DNA of 64,000 nt from Craterostigma plantagineum. Lineage: Eukaryota > Streptophyta > Magnoliopsida > Lamiales > Linderniaceae. The translations under genes and the position numbers were made by a program. The DNA is taken from the NCBI GenBank assembly GCA_027422505.1, contig JAPQWV010001379.1, positions 1-64,000 on the forward strand, read 5' to 3'. Below, in pieces: positions 33,364 to 43,412 of this stretch (its first letter is position 1; each line of letters begins with the position of its first letter). The notes under the pieces were generated by a model, which did no database searches, had not been told where the DNA came from, and saw only the letters and a program-made list of their open reading frames with translations.

Positions 33364-34338
33364 TAGGGATGACAATTTTTTTGGACCCTGCCCATACCCA
33401 TAGGACCCTACCCATTAATTATGGGTACGGGTCTTTAAAAATTAAATTTAATGGTATGGGCCAGACTCATATCCAACTAAATTAATTTGGGTCTTAAATG
33501 GGTATACCCATTTACCCACTTATAAACACCATTTAAAGTTATTCTATCCCATCTTTGCCTTGCCCCCACCAAATCGAAAGGACGCCACTCTTGACAAAGA
33601 ATATATTCAATCCAATTTAACCATCGCCACGTAGTAATTCAAAGCCCACTTCCTCGAATTCTTATGATGCTTCCTACCTCCTCCTGCGCCGCGCCGCCGC
33701 GCACGAAGGAGTCGCCCTATTGAATCTCGGCGACGATGTCGTGCCTCTCCTGAATCTCGGCTACGCCGTCCATAACCTGGCGCGCCCCCTGCTCCTAGAT
33801 CGCCTTCCGAAGAAAAGTCTCGCTCTCGCAGATCTCTGTAAGCCTGTCCAGGACCTCCTCGACGGGATTCTCGCCGGCGACGATGAAGTACCGCCGCTGT
33901 ACGGTCTCCTGTACTCAGACACCATCCTTCGCCGGAGAATTTCATGATGTCTTGGAGCTTCTTCCTCAGGCCGTTGGCCTTCTTCGGGAGGAGGAGACGA
34001 CCTTGTCCATCTTCGATCTGAGGTCTTTCACGCGGTGGCGGCGGTTGTCTAGGTTTTGCTCTGCTCAAGGGAGGATTGGATTTGGGCGTAGAGTGAATCT
34101 AAGTCGCGGCGATGGATCGTGAAGGGTAATCGATGGATTAGGGCCTTGGAAAATGGGCGTACGACGGTGACCCGTTTAATACCCAATTAAGAACCATTTA
34201 CCCGCTAAATTTAACGGATTTGGGTCCCTACCAATTGTGGACCCATCAAAGATTGAATAGGATCCATACCCGTCTATTTAATTGGGTTTGGATATGGGTC
34301 TAAGTGGGTCTACACATACCCTACCCATTGCATCCCTA
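33364..34338. mobile_element. Inner hAT element carrying a syntaxin fragment
   Basis: Termini TAGGGATG ... CATCCCTA and a perfect 8-bp duplication GTTCCGCC (33356-33363 and 34339-34346). 975 bp, nested inside the outer hAT. Subterminal GGGTANNGGG-type repeats (such as CCCATACCCATAGG) flank a GC-rich central segment. No transposase is present. Confidence 0.95.
33648..34060 (-). pseudogene. Captured plant syntaxin (Qa-SNARE, SYP1-type) fragment
   Basis: Read on the - strand across frames: NGLRKKLQDIM (about 33980-33944), VQETVQRRYFIVAGENP (33915-33860), SETFLRKAI, then QVMDGVAEIQERHDIV (33778-33731), SFVRGG, and finally RKHHKNSRKW (33680-33648). These are successive landmarks of plasma-membrane syntaxins: the end of the Habc domain and linker, the start of the SNARE motif and the segment before the membrane anchor. 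Most of the SNARE helix between EIQ and SFVRGG is deleted, and frames shift several times. No intron is seen inside the copied part. Syntaxins drive vesicle fusion; this copy cannot. Confidence 0.8.
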
Positions 34339-34612
34339 GTTCCGCCCAGTGGTTCCGATTTCGGGTCAGAACCGGAACCGGAACCGGCCCAGCCGTTGGG
34401 CCAACGTTATTTTTTTTTAATTCGAAAATACTGAAAAAATGTCTCTAATTAAAAAAATTAAATGGGCCGGTTCCGGTTCCGGAAACGGAAACGGCCCATT
34501 ACAGACCCGGGTTCTAAATAATGGTACTGTCTGGTCCCGGGAAAATGGTCCCGAACCGTCCCGCCCAATTCGTTACCCAGGTCTATTGCCGTGCAATTCA
34601 TACTTATATATT

Positions 34613-35399
34613 AAATATTAAAGATATAAATAATAATAAAATAATAATAATAATTAATCAAATTTTTTTTTCAGTCGATTAAAAAAATAAATAAATAAAG
34701 CAAAACAACACAGAAACTTGAAACTCGAACGTCATTCTCAAACAAACACATCCACCCACGCCGAACTCCGACCACGGGCCACCGAACGCCGACGACCATC
34801 AATCCCGCCGGAGAACCCAGTCAACCACCATTGCTCGTAAACATCTTCTATTTACGTGATTTAAGACCAAGAGGTATGATTTTTTTAACCTAATTTCGAG
34901 ATTTGGAGGTTAGTTCGAATTTGTGTTGAATCTGTGGCTTCAAGATGTTCACTCAAATTTCATGTTGTTCGTGAGCATTGTGGGATGGCAGTTGCATCTA
35001 TTTTCGGAATAATTTCGTACTTAGGGCATTATAATATATGTCTTGCGTGTGTTCGACAAAATGCCTGAGTCAAGTCGAACAACTATTTTCGGATTTTGCT
35101 ATGGTGTCTGTTGTTAGTTCAGACGTACGTTGATAGTTGTTGATTTCTACAAGTCCATATGGGTCATGCCGTAGTTAAGAATCACTTTTTTCTATCACCT
35201 CGACATGTCGATGTGGTCACTTCTCATGCGAACTTTATTGATAGCAACATATGTATATTACGAATCTGTTAATGTGTTATTTTAAGGTCGTTATATCTGT
35301 TCGTTTCACTATTATGAATCGAGTGCACGATAACTGCGATAAATGGATACATACTTGTTATTATTTCGTCTAGTAGCTCACATAGGCTTTGTAGGTACA
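34613..35399. other. Region upstream of the ATHILA-type gag
   Basis: AT-rich up to about 34720, then a mixed segment. CAAGAG/GTATGATT at 34874 and TTTGTAG/GTAC at 35394 could be splice sites of an intron of about 520 bp in a 5' UTR, just before an ATG at 35400. No LTR end or primer binding site is recognised, so the 5' limit of the ATHILA-type element is unknown. Confidence 0.4.
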
Positions 35400-36476
35400 A
35401 TGAGGAGAAAAGGTGCATGTGGTGCAAGTTCGTCATGACCTGAGTCGTCGCACACTCCGTCTAACCGCCTGTACGCCAACATCGACGCACCAACCCCGCG
35501 GCGCTACTAGCAGTTATGAAGACATTTGGGAACGAGGCGCAAAATACTCGCTTCGGCAGGCTTCGACGCCTGAAGTTTCTGCCGACGGACCAGATCGACT
35601 ACGACACCCTTTAGAAATACAATATCGACCAGCAGGTCCTGGCATACCTATCAGTTGGCGATTGGGCCCCGTTCTTTGACATCGATGACCTGGCCTACAA
35701 AGAACTCACATTGGAGTTCTTGACGACATTTTCATTCAACGACCGTGATCCGGCTGCCACCATCACTTTCCGTACGTTCAATGAAGAGAAAACAACGGAC
35801 GCCGGCGAGTTGAGTGTTGCCTTCGGCCTACCGGATTCCTACAGTCGCGTCGAGCACTACACCGCCTACCTCAGCGACCAGGAAAACAAACAAGAACTTT
35901 GGCAGGAGCTGACACGACCAGGCGCGAGCGAGTACTGCAGCTCGACGTCAAAGGCGTTCGACTTAGAGAGCCCTGGGTTGAGGTACATCCATCGGCTACT
36001 CTCCACCTCACTCACACCGAGGGGGACTCCACGGGCGATCACCCTCCGCGAGCTGTACTTCTTGTCAAGGATCTCTCGAGGGCAGAGGGTGAATCTTGGG
36101 CTCCCATGGCACATGCATTCAAAACACAGCCTGAGGCCGGGAGAGAGGGAAGATCACCGTCGGCCCGTTCGTCACGAGGGTCGTGAAGGGCTTTGGTATG
36201 TGGCCGGAAAATGTCCCGGAGATGGTAATCGTTGGCTGACGTAATCTATTGAACGAGGAGATGATGGCCCGCATGAGCATGCTAGAGAAAGCTGATGGGT
36301 GGGTGCGCAAGAATAATGTGTATCGATGGCACGCACATTACATCGGCCACATCGATCTCGGTCCCGAGGGGCCGAATCCCGGCGCTCGGTACTTCCTAGC
36401 CAACAACGGCCCGCCCCCATTACAGACTGATTCTACTAGCCACTCGACGTTCGAGCAAGGACAGAGGGAAGAGCTC
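35400..36476 (+). pseudogene. ATHILA-type gag (ORF1) pseudogene, N-terminal and central part
   Basis: In shifting frames: FLPTDQIDYDTL, LTLEFLTTFSFNDRD, ATITFRTFNEEKTTD and ELSVAFGLPDSYS at about 35570-35850, then SKAFDLESPGLRYIHRLLS and ITLRELYFLSRISRGQRVNL (35945-36100), and MNEEMMARM ... HYIGHIDLGPEG (36249-36370). This pattern (TLEFL..F, ITFR, FGL, RYIH.LL) is typical of the ATHILA ORF1 gag family. The ATG at 35400 opens only 12 codons before a stop, and further stops and frameshifts follow. The gag C-terminus resumes at 45405, beyond copia-4. Confidence 0.8.
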
Positions 36477-36844
36477 TTTCATACACACTGAAAAGATTGA
36501 AGAGCTCTTTTTTTTATATTGCTCTTACACGCTCACTAACAAGGACAGAGGGTGATGTTTCTTAGAAACATATATTCTCTTTACTTTCTTTTTTGCTTCT
36601 CTTCTGGCTCACACATCTATCATGACTATTTATAATGTCTATACTACCACTACAAAAACAAGCACGTGAGTAAATAGAAGTCATATACAGTTCTAACTTT
36701 TCTTCTCCTATGTTGTTCTTCCTTTTCGGCTTTGATAATCTTTTTTCTTGTCGATGTTTTTCCTTGTCTCCTTGCTTTTTCTTGTTGAATGTTTGTGTTG
36801 TGTTGTCTCCTTGTGTTTCTTTTGGTCTTTGAGATTAGCCAACA
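36477..36844 (-). repeat. Inverted fragment of a copia-5 family LTR
   Basis: Reverse complement of the first about 370 bp of the copia-5 5' LTR (51791-52157). The LTR start TGTTGG, on the - strand, ends at 36844. It forms the outer part of the left arm of a large inverted duplication. Confidence 0.9.
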
Positions 36845-37103
36845 ATATATTCTTTCACATTGGTCCTTGAATAGATTGCCTAATATTAGTAACATATTAG
36901 ATCCGATCTGAAGTGAATATAATATGCTCTCCCTTACTCTACTAGTGATTTAAACGAGTGAAATATTTTAATTTCTTATAATAGGATCATTAATTTCAGT
37001 TAGTATTTCCACTCCTAATATTGGTGCAAAAATGAATAAAAAATACAAAACATCAAGTATTATATACTTGCTATCACTTATAATATTAGTGCAAGTGGGA
37101 GAT
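36845..37103 (+). other. Internal tail of a copia element with polypurine tract
   Basis: AT-rich and noncoding. It ends AGTGCAAGTGGGAGAT directly before the LTR start at 37104, as in the 3' end of an LTR retrotransposon internal region. This means the LTR at 37104 is bordered by a polypurine tract on its left and a primer site on its right. Confidence 0.7.
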
Positions 37104-39102
37104 TGTTGAGGTATATGCCCTAGATGCCGTACGAGGACTGGGAGTACGAGGGCAATTTGCTAGTTTTTTAGTGTTTAGTGATGTAATTGATTACTTCTAT
37201 TAATGGAATGACTTTATTCATCATTAATAATTATTGGATGAATAAATTAAAAGGCAAATATTAATTAGTCTAAAGATTTCAACTTGCAGTCTGGTGGATA
37301 AGACAAATTAATAAAATCCAAATATTGGCAGTTCAGTTACTGATTCTATGGGGACAGAGAGGGGCACCAGTAAGCTGAGATATGCAATATTAAAATAGTC
37401 CACAAGTCTAAGTCTCCAGTAGGGTGACTAGAATGACACGTACGACTTGTTTATCGATGGGTCCAATATGTTGTGCCAACCGTTCACTTGGGAAGTGGGA
37501 GCCCATGACAATGATACAAGATGAATCAGGGGATTATCTGTATTTGGACACTGACTCGTAATCGGACGATCACACGCTTGGATTGTCCTTGATCGATCGA
37601 TTGACTGTAGTAGTATGCGTGAACCTTAGACCGAAAGGGTTAACTTGGGGTTGATCTTGAGGTCTTGACTTGTCACTAGTTTGCTAGGCTCGTCTTGCCG
37701 GTGGCATGGGTCAGGGCGAAATGCGGTCTTGACTTTTGATGTGATTGCCGGTTGAACCGCGGAGCGGGATTTACGGTCTCGATTAAATTAGAGGTTAACG
37801 TCCTATGGCAAGTTTAATGTGCGGGAAGTTATCCAAGTCTCTGTCCAGAGCATATAACTGACTCACGATAGTCGTGAAGTGCAGTTTCAGAACTTTCACC
37901 GACATAAACGACATAGAGTCGAGTTCTTTAAGTTTGACTGTGCGTGACTTTCACTCGACCGGACAAACGTAAAGGGTTTATACGTATGACGAAAATCTAC
38001 AGTCGGTTCATGGATTATGATTAGATCAGCTCACTGGCTAGGTGAATAACCGAACTCCTAGATACCTCCTGGGCCGGTTTGAGACGAACCAAGAGAGTCT
38101 GGCTTAAAAAGGGCAACCGATACAACGTCGTCATCAGAGAGAGAGATAAGGCTAGGTCCTAGATTGTGACATTAGGGTTTGGGGTTTGGCCAAAACCTTG
38201 ATTGGCCGAAAAAACAAACTAAGTTTGACTAGTGAGGGGTAAAATGGTCTTTTCACCTCACGATATATTTTTGAAATAAAATACTTGATATTGAATATTT
38301 AATATATGATTTAAATTAGATTTAGATCTTTATTATTTTCTTAGAGAAATATATTGTTTAATTTGGAATTAAATAATGTATATCGGATATACATATATAA
38401 GTTTCGAATTTTTATTAGATAAAATTCCGAAAATTATAAAATATATTTATATTGGATATTAATATTTAAAATATACTAAATATGATATTTTAATTGATTA
38501 AGGTATTGGATATTTAATTAAATAAATATAAAGTTTAAATTTTGAATTCATTACTTGGTAAAACGAAGACTTGGTAAAAGGGAAGGTTTGAGGATTTTTC
38601 TCCACCCACCTTAACCTATTTTTGGCTAATCCTAAGAGGTATAAAAAAGGATTTTCGAGATCCTAAAGTGTGTGGAAGCTAAATTTTCGAAATACAAGCC
38701 AAAGAGAAAAAAAAAACTAAGAGTTTTCTCCTCTCACCACTTTCTCTCTCGCACTCTCTCTCTCGGAGGCAGCAAGCAGTTCGTTCTTGGCCTAGCCGCA
38801 CGTGCAAGAACAGCTGCGACGTTAGTAATGTGCCGGCGTGATGATCTTGCGCAAAGAAGGCTTCCCGTTCGTGTGCTTTTGGCGTAGGAGAGGGGCACTA
38901 CGCCTCGGGGATTCGAAGGATTCGAAGCTAGCCATCGTCAAGAGATTTCAACAAGGTATCATGGCTGATCCTTTATCTCTTTATGTCAATACGTTCTCGT
39001 GTTTGTAGCCGAGCGATCTTAGATAGGCGGGAAACCCCGTAAAATTTTAAAATTCCGCCGTTCTAGGAACGTGGGTCCAGGGACCCTCGGGGTTTCTCAA
39101 CA
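37104..39102 (+). repeat. copia-4 5' LTR
   Basis: TGTTGAGGTATATGCC ... GGGTTTCTCAACA, 1999 bp. Likely TATA box GGTATAAAAAAGG at 38639. About 40 bp present in the 3' LTR (around 44300-44340) are missing here. Confidence 0.9.
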
Positions 39103-39120
39103 GTGGTATCAGAGACATAG
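39103..39120 (+). other. copia-4 primer binding site
   Basis: GTGGTATCAGAGACATAG follows the LTR end; TGGTATCAGAG is the tRNA-Met type site. Confidence 0.85.
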
Positions 39121-39930
39121 GCTCGGTTAAAGTCACGGGACTATGAAAAAAGCCACGAAAAACCCGAAAGCCTTAGCCGTGTGCATGGCGCACACGGGGC
39201 CCGGGCAGCCCACGCTCTTTCACATTTACTTTAATAGGTTGAAATTAGGTTTACTATTAAAGTCCATTTTGTGCGTGTTGGTTTCGAACTTGTTAATGTG
39301 CATAATGTGCTCGTGTTAAAACTGTGAGGATTCTCCCGAGGTTAGACCTTTAATATCAAGTGAGTAAAGGGGATAGGCTTCTGTCTTCTATCAAGTCCAA
39401 AAATGTTGCGACTTAGGGGTACGGTTGCGGTTGACCGAGTTACGGCGCCAAAACCCTCGCCTTTGCATGAACGGGTTTGGATGCAATTATGAATTGCCGC
39501 TCACCGACCACTCTTCACCCTCTAATAAAGAGTTATCCTACGGGAGATGAAGTTCACGAAAAGTGAGGTGAGCAGGACGTTGATAGGTTGCACTTGGACA
39601 GTCATTCCAATATGATCCGAGTTACGGCTGAGGGACCCGAGACGAAGACGTTGAATCTTCTGTGTGACAGAAACGTGCGAGGCACGACCTCGGCTACCAA
39701 ACGAGCCAATAAGCTGTTAAGTTGAGGCTAGTTTGTAGTAGCGCGGGGGAACTCAATGCTACTATGAAACCACTCAACAAGGTTTCCGAAATGTCTAGCG
39801 GGAGAAAGGGTTTCGAGAAAATAGTGGGAGTCAGACAAAAATTTGAAGTCCTGATTTAGTCTGATTAAACGCTACAAATTTTAAACTATCTGTTTATTTT
39901 CTGCGCTTTATTTTCTTCTCTATTAGTTAC
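39121..39930 (+). other. copia-4 5' untranslated leader
   Basis: No gene. It lies between the primer site and the gag ATG at 39931 and contains no recognised domain. Confidence 0.6.
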
Positions 39931-40359
39931 GATGACAAACCCATTAATTGCACTCTTGGAAAAACATTGTTTGGTGGGACCGAACTATGTAGACTGGCTC
40001 AGAAATTTGAGGATCGTCCTCAAATTAGCAAAACTAGATTATGTCTTGGACATTAAGGAGCCAAAATTGCCACAACTGAATCCACTAATGAGGAGATTGT
40101 ACTCCACAATAAGTGGGTTGAAGATTCAGCGAAGGTGCACGTCTACATGCTTGTTGCGACTTCTACGTCCAAGGGATCGAAGAAGAAGTCGAACAAGACA
40201 GGCGTGACCAAGGGTAGAGTCGACAAGAAGACGAAGACCACCAAGGTCGAAAGGTCGGGCGCAAAGCCCACGATAAGTGCCTCCTTTGCCAGCAGCTGGG
40301 CCATTGGAAGCGTGAATGTCCGAAGCTGGAGGCGTCTGACGCCTCAGGAAAACAATTAG
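39931..40359 (+). pseudogene. copia-4 gag pseudogene
   Basis: It starts MTNPLIALLEKHCLVGPNYV with DWLRNLRIVLKLAKLDYVL. A large deletion then joins the N-terminal part (to NEEIVLHNKW in another frame) to a C-terminal basic stretch (KGSKKKSNKTG) and a CCHC zinc knuckle, C-LL-C-QQLG-H-WKRE-C, at about 40278-40319. The gag is therefore much shorter than the usual 250-plus residues of copia gags and is frame-shifted. It would form the particle shell. Confidence 0.85.
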
Positions 40360-40373
40360 TTTTTGAATCTAAT

Positions 40374-40751
40374 TGTTCTGTGTATTCTACTTCGTGGATA
40401 CTTAACTCAGGGGCTAGTTCTCAAATTTGTGTTTTGAACCAAGGTCTAGAACGAAGTAGGAAGCTTCGAGCTGGTGAGGTCTTGATCAACGTAGGTAGTG
40501 GACATAGTGTACCAGCTACACACATGGGATCGAAGACCTTAGTCTTGTCGTCATTACATTGTTTAGAACTTTCTGACGTTTTGGTTTTGCCCAAGGGGCT
40601 TAAAAATATTATTTCGATTCCTGTTTTGAGCAGACTGGGTTATGAATTTCGATTCATTGATAATGTTTGCCATATTTATTTTAGAAATGAAAATGTTGGA
40701 AGTGTGACGTTAATAAATGGTTTATATTACGTCAACTTAAAACAATGTTAA
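40374..40751 (+). pseudogene. copia-4 protease with altered active site
   Basis: An open frame carries TSWILNSGASSQICVLNQG, where D-S/T-G is expected. The codon AAC at 40405-40407 gives Asn instead of the catalytic Asp. The rest of the domain looks normal (LRAGEVLINVGSGHSVPA, LSDVLVLPKGLKNIISIPVL, GYEFRFIDNVCHIYF). A frameshift at about 40750 separates it from integrase. Confidence 0.85.
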
Positions 40752-40800
40752 AACTGTAAGTGCAATCACCAAATCATCGACTGGGTCGAACGATCAATAC

Positions 40801-41676
40801 ATGTGGCACTTACGACTAGGTCACGCAGCAGAAGCGAAGATTGAACAGATGGAAAAGGAAGGTCTGATTAGCATAGTGAGAACAGGCCAGATTTCTACCT
40901 GTCAGTCTTGCATCTTAGGAAAAATGACCAAGTCGCCCTTCACAGGGACTTTCACTAGGGCCATGGAAGTGTTGGGTTTGATCCACACTGACGTATGCGG
41001 ACCATTTAAAGTAAGGGCCCGAGGTAATTGCCGCTACTTCATAACGTTCACGGACGATTTCTCCCGCTACGGGAATGTCTATTTGATGAGACAAAAGTCC
41101 GAAGCTCTTGAAATGTTCAAAGAGTATAAAGCATTAGTGGAGAAGCAAACTGGCAAGTTCATTAAAGCCGTTCGGTCAGATCGAGGCGGTGAATACATGA
41201 GCCTTGAGTTTGATGCATTTCTTAGAGAAAATGGCATCATCATACAGTTTTCCCCGCCAGGCACGCCGCAATTGAATGGCGTGGCCGAACGGAGAAACCG
41301 AACGCTTTTAGATATGGTTCGATCGATGATGAGTTACACAGATCTCCCCATTTCTTTGTGGGGATATGCCTTAGAAACAGCGGCCTATATCCTTAACAGG
41401 ATACCTACCCGCTCTGCCGACAAGATTCCTTAAGAGGCTTGGCATAATCGTAAGGCGAGTCTGAATCACATCAGGGTCTGGGGTTGCCCCGTCTTTGTGG
41501 AAAAGTTGATGGCAGATAAGCTTGAATCAAGATCATTAATGGCAAGATTCGTCGGATATCCCGAGGACTCAATGGGGTATTGCTTCTTCGTCCCAGACGA
41601 ACACGTCGCTTTACGCGCTACTTTCTTGGAGCAAGAATTTGTAGGCGAAGGTGGTAAAGGACGAGAAATAACTCTA
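40801..41676 (+). pseudogene. copia-4 integrase (complete catalytic triad, two stop codons)
   Basis: HHCC zinc region (MWHLRLGHAAEAKIEQ ... CQSCILGK), first Asp in GLIHTDVCGPFKVRARG, second in VRSDRGGEYMSLEF, Glu in NGVAERRNRTLLDMVRSM: all three catalytic residues are intact. An in-frame TAA at 41431 interrupts KIP-stop-EAWHNRK, and a TGA at 41677 ends the GREITL stretch. The same frame continues beyond both into RT. Integrase inserts the cDNA copy into the genome. Confidence 0.9.
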
Positions 41677-41715
41677 TGAGAGTTAGAGGATGAATCGACT
41701 CCTATTCCAGAGTCG

Positions 41716-42666
41716 TTGGACGACGTTCCAGAAATCCCGGCTCAGCCGCAATTACATAGGTCCAGTAGGATATCTTATATGCCGGAGAGATATGGTATGG
41801 TCGAGCATGGGGATGCTGCGACTGAGGGATGCGTCGGGGACGATCCCGTCACCTACGACCAGGCAATTGCTGGTACAGACTCCCTCAAGTGGCTTGAGGC
41901 TATGCAGGCCGAAATGGACTCGATGCACACAAACGAGGTTTGGACTCTTCTAGATCTGCCTAATGGTTTTAGACGAATTGGCAATAAATGGATCTACAAG
42001 AAAAAGATTGGATCTGATGGACAGGTGGAGACGTACAAAGCTAGGCTTGTAGCGAAAGGATATAGTCAGAAAGAGGGAATTGACTATGAGGAAACCTTCT
42101 CACCTGTCGCAATGATAAAGTCCATTCGAATAATGCTTGCGATAGCAGCACACTACGACTATGAGATCTGGCAGATTGACGTAAAGACCACTTTCCTGAA
42201 TGGATTCCTCCAGGAGGAAATCTATATGGAGCAGCCCAAGGGTTTTACGTCAGAAGCAGATGCTCGAAAAGTGTGCAAACTGAATCGGTCCATTTATGGG
42301 CTGAAACAGGCTTCAAGGAGTTGGAATCTTCGGTTCGATGAAGTAGTTAAGAACTACGGATTCATAAAGAATGAAGATGAGCCATATGTTTACAGAAAGG
42401 CCAGTGGGAGCAAGGTGTCGTTTCTAGTATTGTACGTAGATGATATCCTTTTGATAGGAAACGACATTGGGATGCTCTCAGAGATTAAAGCTTGGCTTTC
42501 AAACGAATTCTCTATGAAAGACCTCGAAGAAGCCACTTATATTCTTGGAATTCGCCTATTTAGAGATAGGGCGAAAAGGTCAATAGGCTTGTCCCACGCC
42601 CTTTACTTAGATAAAGTTCTTAAAAGGTTAAAATGGACGAGTCTAAGAAAGGGTTCCTACCTATGA
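41716..42666 (+). pseudogene. copia-4 reverse transcriptase
   Basis: The 316-residue frame includes [94 protein letters not shown] and the catalytic LYVDDILLIGND. It lies in the same frame as the integrase upstream. After DKVLKRL a one-base deletion (about 42630) shifts the frame, and RT ends prematurely at 42666. Confidence 0.9.
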
Positions 42667-43412
42667 GGCATGGGATTCATCTCTCAAAGGCTATGTCTCC
42701 TCAGAATGAGGTACAAATACAAGAGATGAGTGGAGTCCCCTATGCTTCAGCTGTGGTAGCCTGATGTACGCGATGCTTTGCACACGACCAGACATAGCGT
42801 ATGTGTGGGCGTATTGAGTAGGTTTCAGGCTAACCCTGGTAAGGAACATTGGGCGGCAGTAAAGACAGTTCTGAAGTACCTTAGACGGACTAAGGACTTG
42901 ATACTGATTTATGGCCCAGGAGAATTGGAAGTAGATGGATATACAGATTGGGACTTCCAATCAGATGTGGATGACCGAAGTCTACTTCGGGTTTTGTCTT
43001 TACACTCAATGGTGGGGCAGTGTCTTCGAAAAGTTCCAAGCAAAGCACGACTGCAGATTCCACCACTGAGGCAGAGTATATCGCAGCTTCAGAAGTTGCC
43101 AAAGAGGGTGTTTGGATACGCAAGTTTCTGGGGAACTACAGGTGGTACCTAGCATCGTGGATCGCCCGCTGCCATTGTGGTGCGACAACAGCGGGGCTAT
43201 TGCACAAGCTAAGGAACCATGTGCTCACAGTAAATCCAAACACATAGAGAGAAAATACCACGTGCTGCGTGGGTTTGTTGAAAATGGCTCAATAGCCATG
43301 CAGAAAATTGCCTCTGTAGAGAATGCAGCGGACCCGTTCACGAAGCCACTACCACAGGCAGTGCTCGATCGACACCTCGATAGAATGGGGTTAAGATATA
43401 GATATAAGTGGG
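42667..43412 (+). pseudogene. copia-4 RNase H pseudogene
   Basis: Spread over frames: CTRPDIAY near 42780, then NPGKEHWAAVKTVLKYLRRT, LEVDGYTDWDFQSDVDDR (42930-42980), STTEAEYIAASEVAKEGVW (about 43065-43120), LPLWCDNSGAIAQAKEP and SKHIERKYHVLRGF (about 43165-43280), ending DRHLDRMGLRYRYK next to the 3' LTR. At least four frameshifts. Confidence 0.85.

Larger units (their letters stand above)
33183..34585. mobile_element. Outer non-autonomous hAT element
   Basis: Terminal inverted repeats TAGACCTGGGTAATGGGCC / inverse TAGACCTGGGTAACGAATTG and a perfect 8-bp duplication TTGCCGTG (33175-33182 and 34586-34593). Subterminal regions are rich in CCGGTTCCGG. The same left end and subterminal repeats occur at 58563, where an hAT transposase pseudogene follows, so that copy is a plausible relative of the autonomous source. 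It sits in the 5' terminal part of Helitron D. Confidence 0.95.
26812..34612 (-). mobile_element. Helitron D, large and invaded by other elements
   Basis: The 3' end is a hairpin GGCCGCAC/GTGCGGCC (26823-26841) and CTAG at 26812-26815. The 5' end is recognised because the segment 33085-33174 plus 34594-34612 matches the 5' 100-plus bases of Helitron C, interrupted only by the outer hAT. The extreme 5' bases have drifted (TTAATATATAAG instead of TCTCTATGTAAG). About 7.8 kb, most of it later insertions. No Rep/helicase reading frame was recognised. Confidence 0.65.
36477..38318. repeat. Left arm of large inverted duplication
   Basis: This segment matches the reverse complement of 50286-52157 over its whole length: partial copia-5 LTR, a roughly 255-bp spacer (36845-37103 versus 51538-51790) and the first about 1.2 kb of a copia-4 type LTR. 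The arms are about 1.85 kb and are separated by about 12 kb. Confidence 0.9.

Noticed and set aside
34074..34585. Possible gene in GC-rich hAT termini
   Set aside because: The GC-rich text is CCGGTTCCGG-type subterminal repeat; ORFs there are repeat translations.
38672..38887. 71-codon ORF present in both copia-4 LTRs (also 44975-45190)
   Set aside because: It is duplicated only because LTRs are duplicated, starts just after the TATA region and has no domain. Treated as leader sequence.
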